A DNA stretch of 64,000 nt from Gymnorhina tibicen (Eukaryota; Chordata; Aves; Passeriformes; Artamidae), in contig VXAZ01006886.1 of assembly GCA_013399875.1 (NCBI GenBank), positions 4,767,272 to 4,831,271 of the forward strand, in the 5' to 3' direction. A program made the translations under genes and the position numbers. This document shows, in pieces, positions 53,141-64,000 of the stretch (position 1 is the first letter of the stretch; the number at the start of each line of letters is the position of its first letter). A model generated the notes under the pieces. That model ran no database searches and had not been told where the DNA came from. It saw only the letters and a program-made list of their open reading frames with translations.

Positions 53141-56100
53141 GTAAGGAGCAGGACCTCCAAACAAGGGTTTGATTCTGGGAACTTATTAGAAGCTGTAGCA
53201 GTACAACAGGTCATTACCTGCCTGAGTGCATTCCTTGGACAGTGCTGCCGCATACAGAAAATACCTAAGAAAAAACACCCAATAATGCCAATAATCTTTT
53301 AAGACCAGAAGCAGCTAGAGAAGACAACAAATTTTGACTAGAAATGCTTGCAAGACATCCAGATTCTGTGTGGCTCAGACATGCAGATCTGCCTAGGCAG
53401 ACAGAAACAACAGGTCTGGTTATACGATTCTGTTGTTCAGGTACCCGTAACAAATGGCAAAATGAATAAAGGAAAACCAAACCCAAAATGTAAAAGTGTT
53501 ATGTCAGGCTGATTTTGAAGCATTCAAAAATAAGCACCCAAAAAGATGCTATGCCCTTATTTCAGACAAAGCTGGCCATATTCACAGCATCACTGAGCAG
53601 CTGCATCTCTAGAAACAGCAGGTTTGTTTCCCAAGCCAGTCTTTAGGATGTCATTTCAATAGTTAAACCACTGTTCTACCTTCTATCAATTTCCCAAACA
53701 ACAAGCTCTGAGCAAGCCTGTGCACTATTTGTGATGGGCTTTAAGAAACCTGTCACCAAATGAAATCTGAGTGCTGGAGCTCACTTTCAAGGGTACAAAA
53801 AGAGCTTCACAGCCAGGAGCTTCCCTCCAGGGTGTAACTGCTACTGCATGCAGTGCCTTCTACTGCTCCTCTGTGTCCCTGGAGACACTCCTGGGACCTC
53901 CTCGTACCCACACCCCACCAACTGCTTTCCTTTGAACATCTGTGCCCACAGCACTTCTCCCATCTTCATCACATCCCCCTTGACTGCCCTTTAGGAACAG
54001 CAGACACCCGACCCTGCAGAAAGGAGGGAGGCACCCAGAGCTGCAGCTACAGACCCCGAGCAGCCGCTGTCACCAACCTCCAGCCCCTACAAAGGGCAGA
54101 GCTGGAGTGCTTGGAGACACTGGGCAGGCAGTTTGGAGCCTATGACTTCCCACCAGCCTTTCCCCTAAGTCACACTCTGCCTCCTGGGTGTGCAGAGGTG
54201 AACCAGAGGCTCTGCAGGGGACAGAGCTGCTCTTCCTGGAAGACTCTGCATGCAAATGCCCTCAGCAGTGCCAGATCCAAAACTCTCTTCTTGCCTTAAC
54301 CCACGGCCAGCAGACCCGAAGTGCACAAGCCAGCCAGAGCAAGGAGGCAGTTCTGTGTCCCCGCAGGAGCGCTGCTCACGTGTGGGGGGAGGGCGGCATG
54401 ACTGAGGTTCTCCACACCCCCTGCCTTCCTTGGAACCAGCAGCTGCCTCTCCCCTGCTGCCTTCCACACCTCGGAAGGTGCTGGGCAGCACCAAACCCAG
54501 AAACTCTGAAGGGATCAAAATAGCCTCAGCATATCTGCCTAAGCCTAATGAACACCATTTCAACTCACTTCCATCAGATTAGCATCGTGCCCTATAAACA
54601 ACTTTTCAACACAGAGAAAGCGGTTGCTCTGAACAGTGTGTAGCACTACAGATAACTAACATAAAAAATGTCCTGCAACGCAGGCACTGAATAACAAAAT
54701 AATCAGTTTTTCCACTCAGATGCTTTCTAATATTGCTTCTGCTTTTTTTTAATTTTTTTTTTTTGTGAGATGCGGTGTTCATAATAAATAATTTCAAGAC
54801 TTAATGTTCACTAGCTCCTTTGTCACCGGCAACTCTTGAACTGCCAAATGAAAAATATCTCATTTTTTGGTATTCTGTAGAAGGACCATATATTTGTCAA
54901 CAATTTTATAGCTCTTAGTAGTACTCCATGAATATCATCAGCATTGGATCCTCTCTCAAAGGCCTACTATATAAAAAAAATAATTTAAGCAGCAAGTCTG
55001 ATGATTCCCTTTTTCTCTTTATTACAGCAGCACTACTGTGCTGTTATCATTATGGGTCTGGCAGCATTTTTATTAGAAACTGCTACTCCAGGGGTTTATA
55101 ACTCGGCAGTAAAAATTCACTCCGGAATGAAACTTGTCATGCAAGAGAGCTCTTATTTAAGCCCAAATGTCAGAAAATTATATTTATACATTTTTAAAGT
55201 TATTTTAAAGCACATTCAATTGTTCAGACAATTGGACTACAACAATGGCTGGTAATTTGAGCCCCAGCACTGCAAAAAGAACTTGCTGAATGTGACATTC
55301 AGAAATAATTTCCTAAAGCTTGTGGCCACCATGTGACTGTGAAGCCAAAATCTATGTATGTCCCTTTATAAGGAGTGCCTTAAGACAGGCAGTGTATTAT
55401 CAACAGTACTTAAATCTCTCACAAAGTTCAGTTTCTGTCTACTCAGAGGTAAAGCCAATCCTTCATATCACTCTGCCTATATCAAAAACAACATTTAACA
55501 CAGTTTCACACTGTTCCAGAGCCTCTTAGGGACTTCAGCACTCAGCTCTTACTCCATTTCAGTGAATGCTTCAGCAGATGACCAACTTTTCAGCTCCCCT
55601 ACAATCCCTAGCCAAAGATATCCAAATAAATATTTTCAGAGTGCTACAGAAAGCAGGGACAAATCTTCCATGACCTTGAATCGTTCCATATTTTCTTTAT
55701 TCTTCTTTACAACACAGGGAAAGAAGGTAGCTAATTGCAGCAAATACAATAAGCTGTACTTCTCTGAGTGCTCAAGTGGTCATATTAAAATGATATAAAT
55801 GCATAAGGTGTGACCAGCAATAAAATCCCAGAGGCATCTGCAATACAGCAGGAGATGAGACAGGACCTAAGGTGATTTGAGACTCTGCTATACAGGGATG
55901 TATCCTGGACATACAGAGATGTTGGGGAATCCTGGAAATACAGGAGCAAAACATGTTCAGAAAACAAGGAGCAGAGATCTGAAAATAGAAAAGCTGGAAA
56001 ATGGGGGTGAGATTATTGTTAGGGAAAATTTAGGGGTGGACTGAAAGGGAGACTCCTTTCCATACTGGGATTTTGAAATGTGGCTCCTCTATTACAGAAG

Positions 56101-58921
56101 TGTGGTCACTCTGTGTTGTGTGGGACAGACTGTGGGCAGACAATGCTTTGCTCACAGAAGGGTCAGATAAGAGAAACAGGGCAATGCTGAAATACTCCTG
56201 CCAGGCAAAGAGGGACAGAACTTCCTGCAGACAACGGGTTTAGTAGTTCTGGAGTGCCACTGGGAAATTTCAATATTCAAACTGCAAACTCCATTCCCCA
56301 GCCTTCACGCTGAAGGCAGCAGGACACACCTGGCAAATGCTTCATACAGCTCCCATTTCCTGCAGTAACATCTCTCTGATGAGCTCATGATACACACTCA
56401 GCTCTGTTTTACCCCTAACGTGCTCCATACAATCGAATCACTTTGGTCCAACTCTTAAAGGAGAGAGTGCAAATTGGGGAACTACATTCAATACAAAACA
56501 TCAGTTCAACCCAAGTTTCGGGGTTTGGAGTGTGGTGGGAGAATTTGCCTCTTAAAAGATGCCTGATTCTGAAACGTGGCTAATGAAATTGATTTCCATA
56601 AATCTTCCAGAAAAGTTTTTTGCTTTTTCAGAAACATCAGTTAAGAGAGTAGCAACATTTGTGAATTCATTCTCTTTATTGCTCATTAGACTAAAGTCTG
56701 GTCATTTTAAGCAGAAGGGAGCTTTGAGCAAATGATCACTTTTTCAGAACAATTCCTGATTTGCCTTTGACCAAGACTGTTTCCTATGCAGCTGTAACCT
56801 ACAGTAAGTGTTGTCTGACGAGAGCCTTTTAACTGAAATTGCCCCCATTACAGCTGTAATAAAATCAGATTAGAAGATTAAGAGGCTGACTTTATGGTTC
56901 ATCCTTCACTCCCCCCTCTTTAGGTGAGATCTCTATCATTTACTGTACTTTATAACATTCAAATATTCAAAATCAGAGGTTTTCATGCCGGCTCCCACAG
57001 AATCAGGCAAAACCTCTGCAAGCAGACAAGGTGAGTGAAGGAGCAGCCTTGCTGCCGTGGAACAAAAATGGCTCAGGGACATAATACAGCACCCAAAACA
57101 TAAAAGGCAAGAAGGCTGGAGGCAGCCTTTATCTGAGGGAACACTGATAAAGTGAAACACTCATTTTTAAAATTCAGGCCAGCAAATAATTCAGGAGAAA
57201 GCAGCATTTCAACAGCTTTCAGTTGTGTTCCTATTTTAACACAAACCAAAACACAGACTTGAAGGGCAGCACCACCATCTGAGAGTTGGGGGGGTTCCTT
57301 TGATCCACGATCAGAGGAAGATTCCAGAGTACTACTGGGATGGTCAAGAGTTGCATTTCTGGCTGAATTTGTAAGTCACTATATATAAGTTAAGTTATTG
57401 GCATTAATTTTATTAGCAAATGGATGGGCCTCCTGACACTGGTGACAATTATTGTGGTACCTCTGTTACTGCCTTCCAGTTTAGCATTTCAGTCACTCGA
57501 ACAAGCCTGCTCATGGGATGCTCAAGAACATCATTAAAGCCCTCCTATTTCTTCTCAGGACCAGTTTTGTGCCTTTCTTGTTTCAGCATTTATGCCAAAC
57601 AAAGCATAGACGTGGTTTCCTCACTTCTGGAGTGCTTTTATACAGTACCAGATCATAACACAACCTCTTCTGGGAGGATGGACAGTTCTCCTGAGGGACT
57701 AGAACAGCATATGGAGAAGACCAAACATGTTGAGATAAAATAATGCAGATTACAGCTCTGCTCTTGAGTCACATGAAAACTTTAAAGAATGAAGCACTTC
57801 TATCACAAAGAAGGTAAGGGCATGTTTTAGCTTTAGGTATGTGCTCAAAACTCACTGGCATTGACTTAATTGCTGGATTTAGAAGGATTGACTTCAGTAT
57901 GTACTTCAATATTTTACTGAACTGGGAATTTTACAGATCTCATTTAACACAAAAAGGTTTTAGCAATGAGCCAGGTGCATAATACTTATGATCTTCTGAA
58001 ACTTTTACCTACTGATGGGGAATTAACAAAAATGAGTTTGAGATTACTACAAGCCTGAATCCCCTTTGACTTCCGCTGAAAATTCAACTCTTAATGAACT
58101 CACACAACTCCCTACTTTGACAATGATTTCCATAATCCAGATTTTGGCAACTGGAAACATATTCTAGAGATTTTCTACATCCCTACAGCTCTTCAAAGTT
58201 TATTAATCCATGGGTGGTATACTAACAGATGTTACAAAGAAGCACTGTCTTAAAACACTTAAAGAATCCAAACTGATTTTCTGCAAATGCTACAGATTAG
58301 AAACACAGTCTCAGACAAATGTTCAAACCCACACTTGTCCTTACTGAAACAACTGTCTCCTCAAAATTACCCAATCTAGGTGGTCTGCAGACAAACTGTC
58401 AAGTGCCTAACTATTTCTGCATGTTTTGGGGGATTTGCCTTTTAATCCATGAAGGAGCTCTGCATTCTTATGATGCTGAGATGTAATCATTGTTCCTGTC
58501 CTGTAAGTTGAACAAACACTTCTCAGGCAACCACCTGAAGTTTCCCTTCAGTAAATGCTTTCACTGCACCAATTCAACCCCTGCTCGTCCACAGCACTGC
58601 TGCTGCTTTGCCATTTCAGGTACCTTAAAGCATTGCAATAAAAAGGAGGAAAACATGCCAACCCCCCCAGTTTCTCCCAGTCACAGGAGGGGTGGGCACT
58701 AACATCTCACCGCAACTCTTCCGCAGGGACTTGCCCAGCAGCAGCACAGAGTGATTTCCACTGACCCTTTTACCCTGGAACGGGCGGTACCTGGCTGGGG
58801 CACTTCCAGCAGTCCCATTTGTATGTATTTATTCCAGCAGTCTCGTTCATAGGTATTTATTCGGTTGTGTCTGTGCCTCTGCCTCAACAAAGGAATGGTT
58901 ACCTGCTTTTTTTGCTCTAAG
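53141..58921. other. Mostly non-coding, with weak exon-like blocks
   Basis: No recognisable gene. Several blocks have good acceptors and open frames: 55028-55108, 55563-55726, and a frame starting after TTTCTTGTTTCAG near 57590. They do not join in a consistent phase with each other or with 52963-53140. A GC-raised patch at 53.85-54.55 kb has open frames of up to 148 codons on both strands without domains. Poly-T runs (T8 and T12) lie at 54743-54764. The rest is AT-leaning unique DNA. Confidence 0.4.
58804..58859 (+). repeat. 28-bp tandem duplication
   Basis: A 28-bp unit beginning TTCCAGCAGTC and ending GTATTTA occurs twice in tandem (58804-58831 and 58832-58859) with five differences. It lies just upstream of the first block of the candidate exon chain. 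Confidence 0.9.
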
Positions 58922-61279
58922 ACAGCAATAGGAAAAAGTGAGCTAAAAAGAAATTCCAAAGCCAGTGTCATTAAATTTCAGTGGTGTTGGCAACATGCTC
59001 CCAGACATTATATTCCTTCAGGCCTTCCTAACTCAGGATTAGTGTTTTGGAAGAAAATAAAATGTAAATCAGGCTGCCAATACAGAGTGATTTCAACAGG
59101 CCCACAAAATGTTCTTGGCTGGAACAGAGAGAAATCCCCTGGTACTCAGCAGTCCTAAATCAGACAAAACTCCCTTTCACATCACTGGGAAGACAGCCAG
59201 AGAGAAGGGTGAACACTGAAATCCACTCCTGGGGTGGTTAATGTCCCAGAGGAGCTTGCCCAGCACTGTCATGATTTCCCTGGGCTCTGGATTGGATCCT
59301 GACTTGGGGAAAGCACTGCAGCTGTACATACCCGGCACCAGCCCTTCTCACAGCAAACCAGGACGGGACAGCCAGACCTGACAATGAGCCTGAGGGCCTG
59401 GCTGAAGTCCCCTCAGCCACAGCCACAGCTCCTCCTGTGCTCCAGAGCTGTGGCCATCCAGAAAACTTTGTTTTCTTTACTCTGGTTACAGATTAGTTCA
59501 GTTTTGGAAATATGCTTCACACTAATTTTTATATATTAAAACCATACATTATTATATAAATGATATACATATATACTGTATTATTAGATATAATGTTTTC
59601 TTTAACAATTGATACATTATATGTATAAAAATGGTTAAAGAAAACCTCTGATCATACCTAATATACAGAGGTGTCCAATGACAAGCTATTTTTTTTTCCT
59701 CAAAAAATATTAAAAACTCCTTCTACTTCACTGGTCTATAAAAATACATTTAAAAAATATCAGCAATGAAATTTTGTCTACTTACTTGTAAAGGTAGCCA
59801 CCCTGTATGATTTTTTTTTAATGTTAGCAAGTAGGTCACAAAGTAAGTATATTTTTAAACACTCATAAAGGACTCAGCAGATCCTCACCTACATAAATTC
59901 CTGGTGCTTCCCTGTTATCAATTAGAAACATTTTCCAAGTGCAGATGATAATTATAAGTATTAGCATTTTAATAAAATTTCTAAGTTGGAGTTGTTTTTC
60001 AAAGGGTGCAAACTGTCACGGACCAGTTATGTCACAGCTTCCCCAGTCACTCCAAATATGTGCAAAATGGGCAAATATCTGCACGACAAAGGTATGGAAT
60101 CTTCTTTGCATTTGCCTGACCTACAAACGGTGCTGGAATGCCTGCACATGTTTTCCTGTTCCGACACAATGTCACAGACAGTGGCTCAAGGAGAACAATT
60201 CTTTGATCAAGTGTAAGTTAGAAAGTCAGAATTCACATACTCAGCTCAGGTGAAACAGTAGTTTCTTCCTGTGACATTATTGCAATATCAAATATTTGGT
60301 AAAATAGTAAATAATTACCTGTGCCAGTCTGGCTTTGTCTGAGCAGGGTCTGATCCAAAGTGGATGGAGAGAGTTTGACGAAATTGGGATTGTGCCATTT
60401 GACCAGACTGAGGCCAGTGATTTATTCCATGCTGGACAGCAAAGCCTGTACCGAAAGTTCAAGTAGCTAAACTTTGCCTTTCTGGTGTGAAAGGGTGGGA
60501 TTGCGACCCTCCTGCTAATCTGTCTTTGATTTCAGCCAGTCCTTCCCCACTAGATATGGTGACAAAGATAAGAGAATAAACAAAATCCTGAAAGGAACTG
60601 AAAGCAGAAAGGCCAAAATTCTCATACCAGGTCAGTTGCCACACCTAATACTTAATTTTAGTTGTATTTCCCTTGAGATTGGGACTTCTATGTATTTTAT
60701 TACTACTTCTTATGGAGTAACAGATACAAAACCAGGTATGGGGATGCTTATTCAGAATAAACGATGCCGTGACCAGTTTGAATGGACCATAGAAAGCCCC
60801 ATATTAAGCACATCTTCCTGCAGTCAGGTCCACAGTCAGTCTGCGTATCCTCTTTCCTACACACCTCTTGGAGTGATGTCTTTATTGACACTGTGCCCAG
60901 CAGTCGGCCATCCCCCCGCTCAGGCACAGGAGTATCCCAAGATCCACTCTTGGGATCTGGAGGGGAAGTACGTCTGCTTTGTGTTATACGTTTTTCAATT
61001 ATTAATTTTTCCTAACTGCTCTCTCTTTTTAGAATATACTAAAGAGTGTCAAGAAAATGCACTGCTCCCATAGTTCATGGTAACAAGCAGATGGAACATC
61101 ACTAGGCTAAAACCTCAAAATTTAAAACTATGGAAAGAAATACATCTGTTATTATTTCTTGCTCCTATAAAAGATGAGGGGAATGGGAAGAATTTGGGGG
61201 ATGAGAACCAGAGTCATATGGTATCTATCAAAATGCATATGGTTTCTGTCTTATCTTATCTCTACAGCATATAAATAAA
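58922..61279 (+). other. Candidate terminal exon chain of an unknown gene
   Basis: Four plus-strand open blocks can be joined in phase. Block 1, 58922-59063, has acceptor CTTTTTTTGCTCTAAG and a weak donor T/GTAAAT. Block 2, 60005-60212, has acceptor GTTGTTTTTCAAAG and donor AAGT/GTAAGT. Block 3, 60536-60630, has acceptor CTGTCTTTGATTTCAG with a CTAAT branch-like word, and donor CCAG/GTCAGT. Block 4, 61033-61073, has acceptor CTCTCTCTTTTTAG with a CTAAC branch-like word, and ends in TAG. AATAAA follows at 61274-61279. The phases left over (1, 2 and 1 bases) fit each junction. Peptide segments include LPDLQTVLECLHMF, SFPTRYGDKDKRINKIL and a last segment EYTKECQENALLP. No domain was recognised. 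Introns of 323 and 405 bp flank one of about 940 bp. An additional open block at 60347-60463 does not fit the best path. Chance assembly is a real possibility. Confidence 0.18.
59595..59645. repeat. Nested AT-rich inverted repeat
   Basis: GTTTTCTTTAAC at 59595-59606 is the exact reverse complement of GTTAAAGAAAAC at 59634-59645. Inside the 27-bp loop lies a second pair, ATACAT (59612-59617) and ATGTAT (59621-59626). The surrounding 150 bp is highly AT-rich with TATATA words. It could be a cruciform-prone site or the relic of a small inverted-repeat element. Confidence 0.92.
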
Positions 61280-64000
61280 TGAAATCAAGCCCAGAACTGC
61301 TGCATATAAATAACTGTAGGATGACATTATTAGGCCAATTACTATGACCAGTCACAGACTAAAAGAAGATGACATTTTTCTTGTTCTGTCCCTCAGCTCT
61401 CCAGTAGTAATCCTGGCTCACATCCATCCTTTTCCAGTGCAGTTACAGCTGCACACGAGATGTTGGGTGGTTTGTGCTACCTCACCATCCTTCTCACAAT
61501 AGGTCACAACAGATCTTACTGTTCCACACACTCAGCTTTGGTCCTAAGTCTGCCTTCCCTTCAAGTGTTTGGGTGCCTGTTCAATCTCACTCTGCAGGAA
61601 GAGCTGGATACCTTGGGAGTTTAAATGAACCCAGCAGTTACACTGGGCCTGCCTAACTGCGTTGCCATTTTCATTCCTATTGATCAACCTTATAACAAGA
61701 GATGACTGATAAGTCGTCCTTAGAGGTACTCTAAGGCACACAGGGAGATGGCCTGAGCTCCTACACTGAGTTACACTGCACTGAGTTTCATTTGGAAATG
61801 TTAAGAATTCATTTACCCTCCTTGTGCTTTACTTCACTCAGCTCTAGGAGATGTCAAAATCAGAGGAATAACAAAATATGACATAATCTCAAAACATCCC
61901 TCCCTTCTTTCCCCCAAAGTTTGAAATTAGTTGAATGTAAACTCATTTTTTTCCTCAAATGCAGTCCAGTGTCATTAGATAGGAGCGCAGGATGGTACAA
62001 AGGATTTCTGCACACCTCCGGGCAATCCTTTACTGAACTAGGACCGACCACTTGGTTTGCTCTGCAATCCATGCCTTTGCTCTCCTACTGCCATCACTTC
62101 CATAGCCAAAGTAAATTTGATTTGGTTTTCAGTTAGTTACTAAGAATAACTCAATTACCTAAGTTACAAAATTGAATCCTGATTTGTACCAAAAAGCTGA
62201 TCACGCTAAAACCACCAAGTTGCTAAAAATATTTTCACTGAAGGAAAAATATCCAAGAGGGAAATTCCAGAGTGTCAGGGAAGAGCTGCTAAGAAATGTC
62301 AATCTACAGTAAGTGCTTGGAACTGGCAGAAGAAACCTCAGAGTCCATTACCCACTCACCATCACAATGACACATGTTAACGAGCACATCCCATTCCACT
62401 GCAGGGAACTTACAAGGTTTAAAAAAATTGATTCCACTGCTGACCTCTGCTTTCCTGTCCATGATCCTCTCATACTCCACCATGACTCCACAGAACATTC
62501 CTCTTGTACATATGAGGGCACTTTAAAGTGGCCTCCAAGGAATCCTTAACAGTGGAGCAAGCCTTCAGGGATAAAGGAAAAAGATTACTGAACTTTTAAA
62601 GCCATATTCTTTCCCCTCATCCAACCTCAAATATAATAGTTTATGCATAAATTTAATTTATTCCAGAAGTTTCATCTTAATTTATTCCAGCATATCCTTG
62701 TGGGAACACTAGTTGAAAATTGCCAAATCCAGCAAACAACTCAGTTTTGGATCAGAGCTCTCTGTTTGTCTCACTCACTCAACCACCAGGGTCCAACAGA
62801 TGAGCTGATATAATCAGTGTTCCCTGGAACTGCCATGAGGGCAAAGATCGCAGGATTTTCATCCCAGAAATCTACCCTTGTGGCAGGGCGAGATCCTTGA
62901 AATTAGTACTCCATCTGAAAGTTTCCAATAAATTCCTCTCTGCTAAGCAGTTTGGAGACTGCCAGAAAAATCCCCAGAGAAGTGAAAACTCCTAAGGGGA
63001 AGTTTTTATTCACCGATTATCTGACTTGAACCAGTCGCATCGTCCTGCAACTTCACCCTCTAATAGTTTTGCTCATCACAGAGGGGCCTTTTGCAGTTTA
63101 ACCAGAAGAGCTGCAATAGGGAAGAAGTTTGGGCTCTGTGTATCCTTTCAATACTCTGTATCACATATAAGTCATGTTTTAAAATCCTGCATTTTCAAAA
63201 AACCCTATGTATCCTCCAAATTCACTCCTATTGCTAAAAGCAAGCAGTTATTTTGGGGTAAAAGAGGGAATTTGCACAGGTTTTTTATGTTTAATTATTC
63301 CAAAAGGCTTGATTATTCCAAGGCTCCAAGAAACGGGTTTTTTCCATCACAAATATTTGGGTGCCCGAATAGGGATCCAGGGTCCATCTGTGATCAAGGC
63401 TGCATGTGTTCGGTATTCTGACCCTGTCTCACTACAGCAGACAATCTAACACCTGAACTTTCACAGCTCTCCACATACCAAAAATTCTAGTGTAAGACAA
63501 TGCAGAAATTTAAGAACAAAGTATTCAACATATTCATACACACACTTTACCTTTCTCAGTTAATCAACAGTGAAAACAGAGATCAATACTTGGTCCTGGG
63601 CAGGACTACATCAATTATTGCCTTGTTAGCATTTACAAAAAAATGATGAGGTCAAGATGAAAGAACATAAATAAAAAGGAGGCAAATTGCAAAGCAGTAG
63701 AACTTCAGTGAGAGGCTCATATTGCACGAGGTGCTGAGCCAGCTCTTGAGCTATATTCACAGCTTTGGTGAAGCCCATTAAACTGAACTACATCTTCCTC
63801 AGAAGGGTTGTGATAAATATATTTGTGCTTCGTAAAACCTAAAATATAGTTTCTTAACGCTTAAAGTACTTCATCCATCATTTGTGCATTGTAATTGTGA
63901 CTCATGTGAATGTGCAGAAGTCCAACAACCAAACATGCAAAATGGCAGTAGCTTTAGACAGAAAAAGTCAGGGCAATCTGGTATGTCAATAATTGAGGGG
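61280..64000. other. Unique non-coding DNA, no gene seen
   Basis: Downstream of the putative AATAAA no gene was recognised. The longest open frame, 131 codons at 63026-63421 plus strand, has no domain. Small duplications are a 14-bp TTAATTTATTCCAG at 62653 and 62677, and an 18-bp-period ATTATTCCAA repeat at 63294-63329. Confidence 0.5.

Noticed and set aside
53853..54299. 148-codon open frame in a GC-raised patch
   Set aside because: Several frames on both strands are open over the same bases, which points to low stop density and not to selection.
55028..55108. Exon-like block after CTCTTTATTACAG
   Set aside because: The acceptor is good but the GTAAAA donor is weak, and its phase does not lead into the next block at 55563. 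It is probably chance.
60347..60463. Extra exon-like open block between the second and third blocks of the candidate chain
   Set aside because: It has an acceptor-like GAGCAG and a well-mixed peptide but ends in TAG without a good donor. Joining it needs a poor GTGTAA donor upstream, and the opposite strand is also open here. It was left out of the preferred chain.
1..64000. CRISPR arrays, tRNA, rRNA, prophage or plasmid functions
   Set aside because: No regularly spaced repeats, cloverleaf sequences, ribosomal RNA segments or bacterial-style gene clusters are visible. The sequence is vertebrate nuclear DNA.

Overview
The window looks like vertebrate, most likely bird, nuclear DNA, and probably songbird. 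The clearest evidence is a CR1 LINE 3' end at 25240-25401. It carries the tandem octamer of avian CR1 termini, and its internal wording is of a kind I associate with passerine CR1 copies. An older CR1-type reverse transcriptase fossil (49975-50395) and a MIR SINE core (about 4350-4510) fit an amniote genome. Microsatellites are few and short and recognisable transposons are sparse, as in birds. There are no operons, bacterial-style genes, CRISPR arrays, tRNAs or rRNAs.

No gene can be named. The open frames are mostly short, overlap on both strands and look like chance. The sequence reads as intergenic DNA or a very long intron. Region by region: 1-8.1 kb is unique AT-leaning DNA with the MIR and a nearby duplicated block. 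8.1-9.4 kb has an AT-rich homeodomain-site-like stretch, a strand-biased A/C tract and a possible CR1 scrap. 9.4-20.6 kb is unique DNA with two notable palindromes or hairpins. 20.64-21.42 kb is a GC-rich, CpG-containing island with a 319-codon minus-strand open frame. 21.4-39.4 kb is unique DNA with the young CR1 and several regulatory-looking patches. 39.4-50 kb holds a perfect 14-bp hairpin and a TAATTA cluster. 50-52.8 kb holds the old CR1 fossil and a pair of related 39-bp repeats.

The last 11 kb is the best place to look for an unannotated gene. At 52963-53140 there is an exon-like open block with strong splice signals. Between 58922 and 61073 four plus-strand open blocks can be joined with consistent phase, ending in a stop 0.2 kb before an AATAAA signal. 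I do not recognise the product. Splice-like signals are common by chance, so this is a hypothesis and not an annotation.
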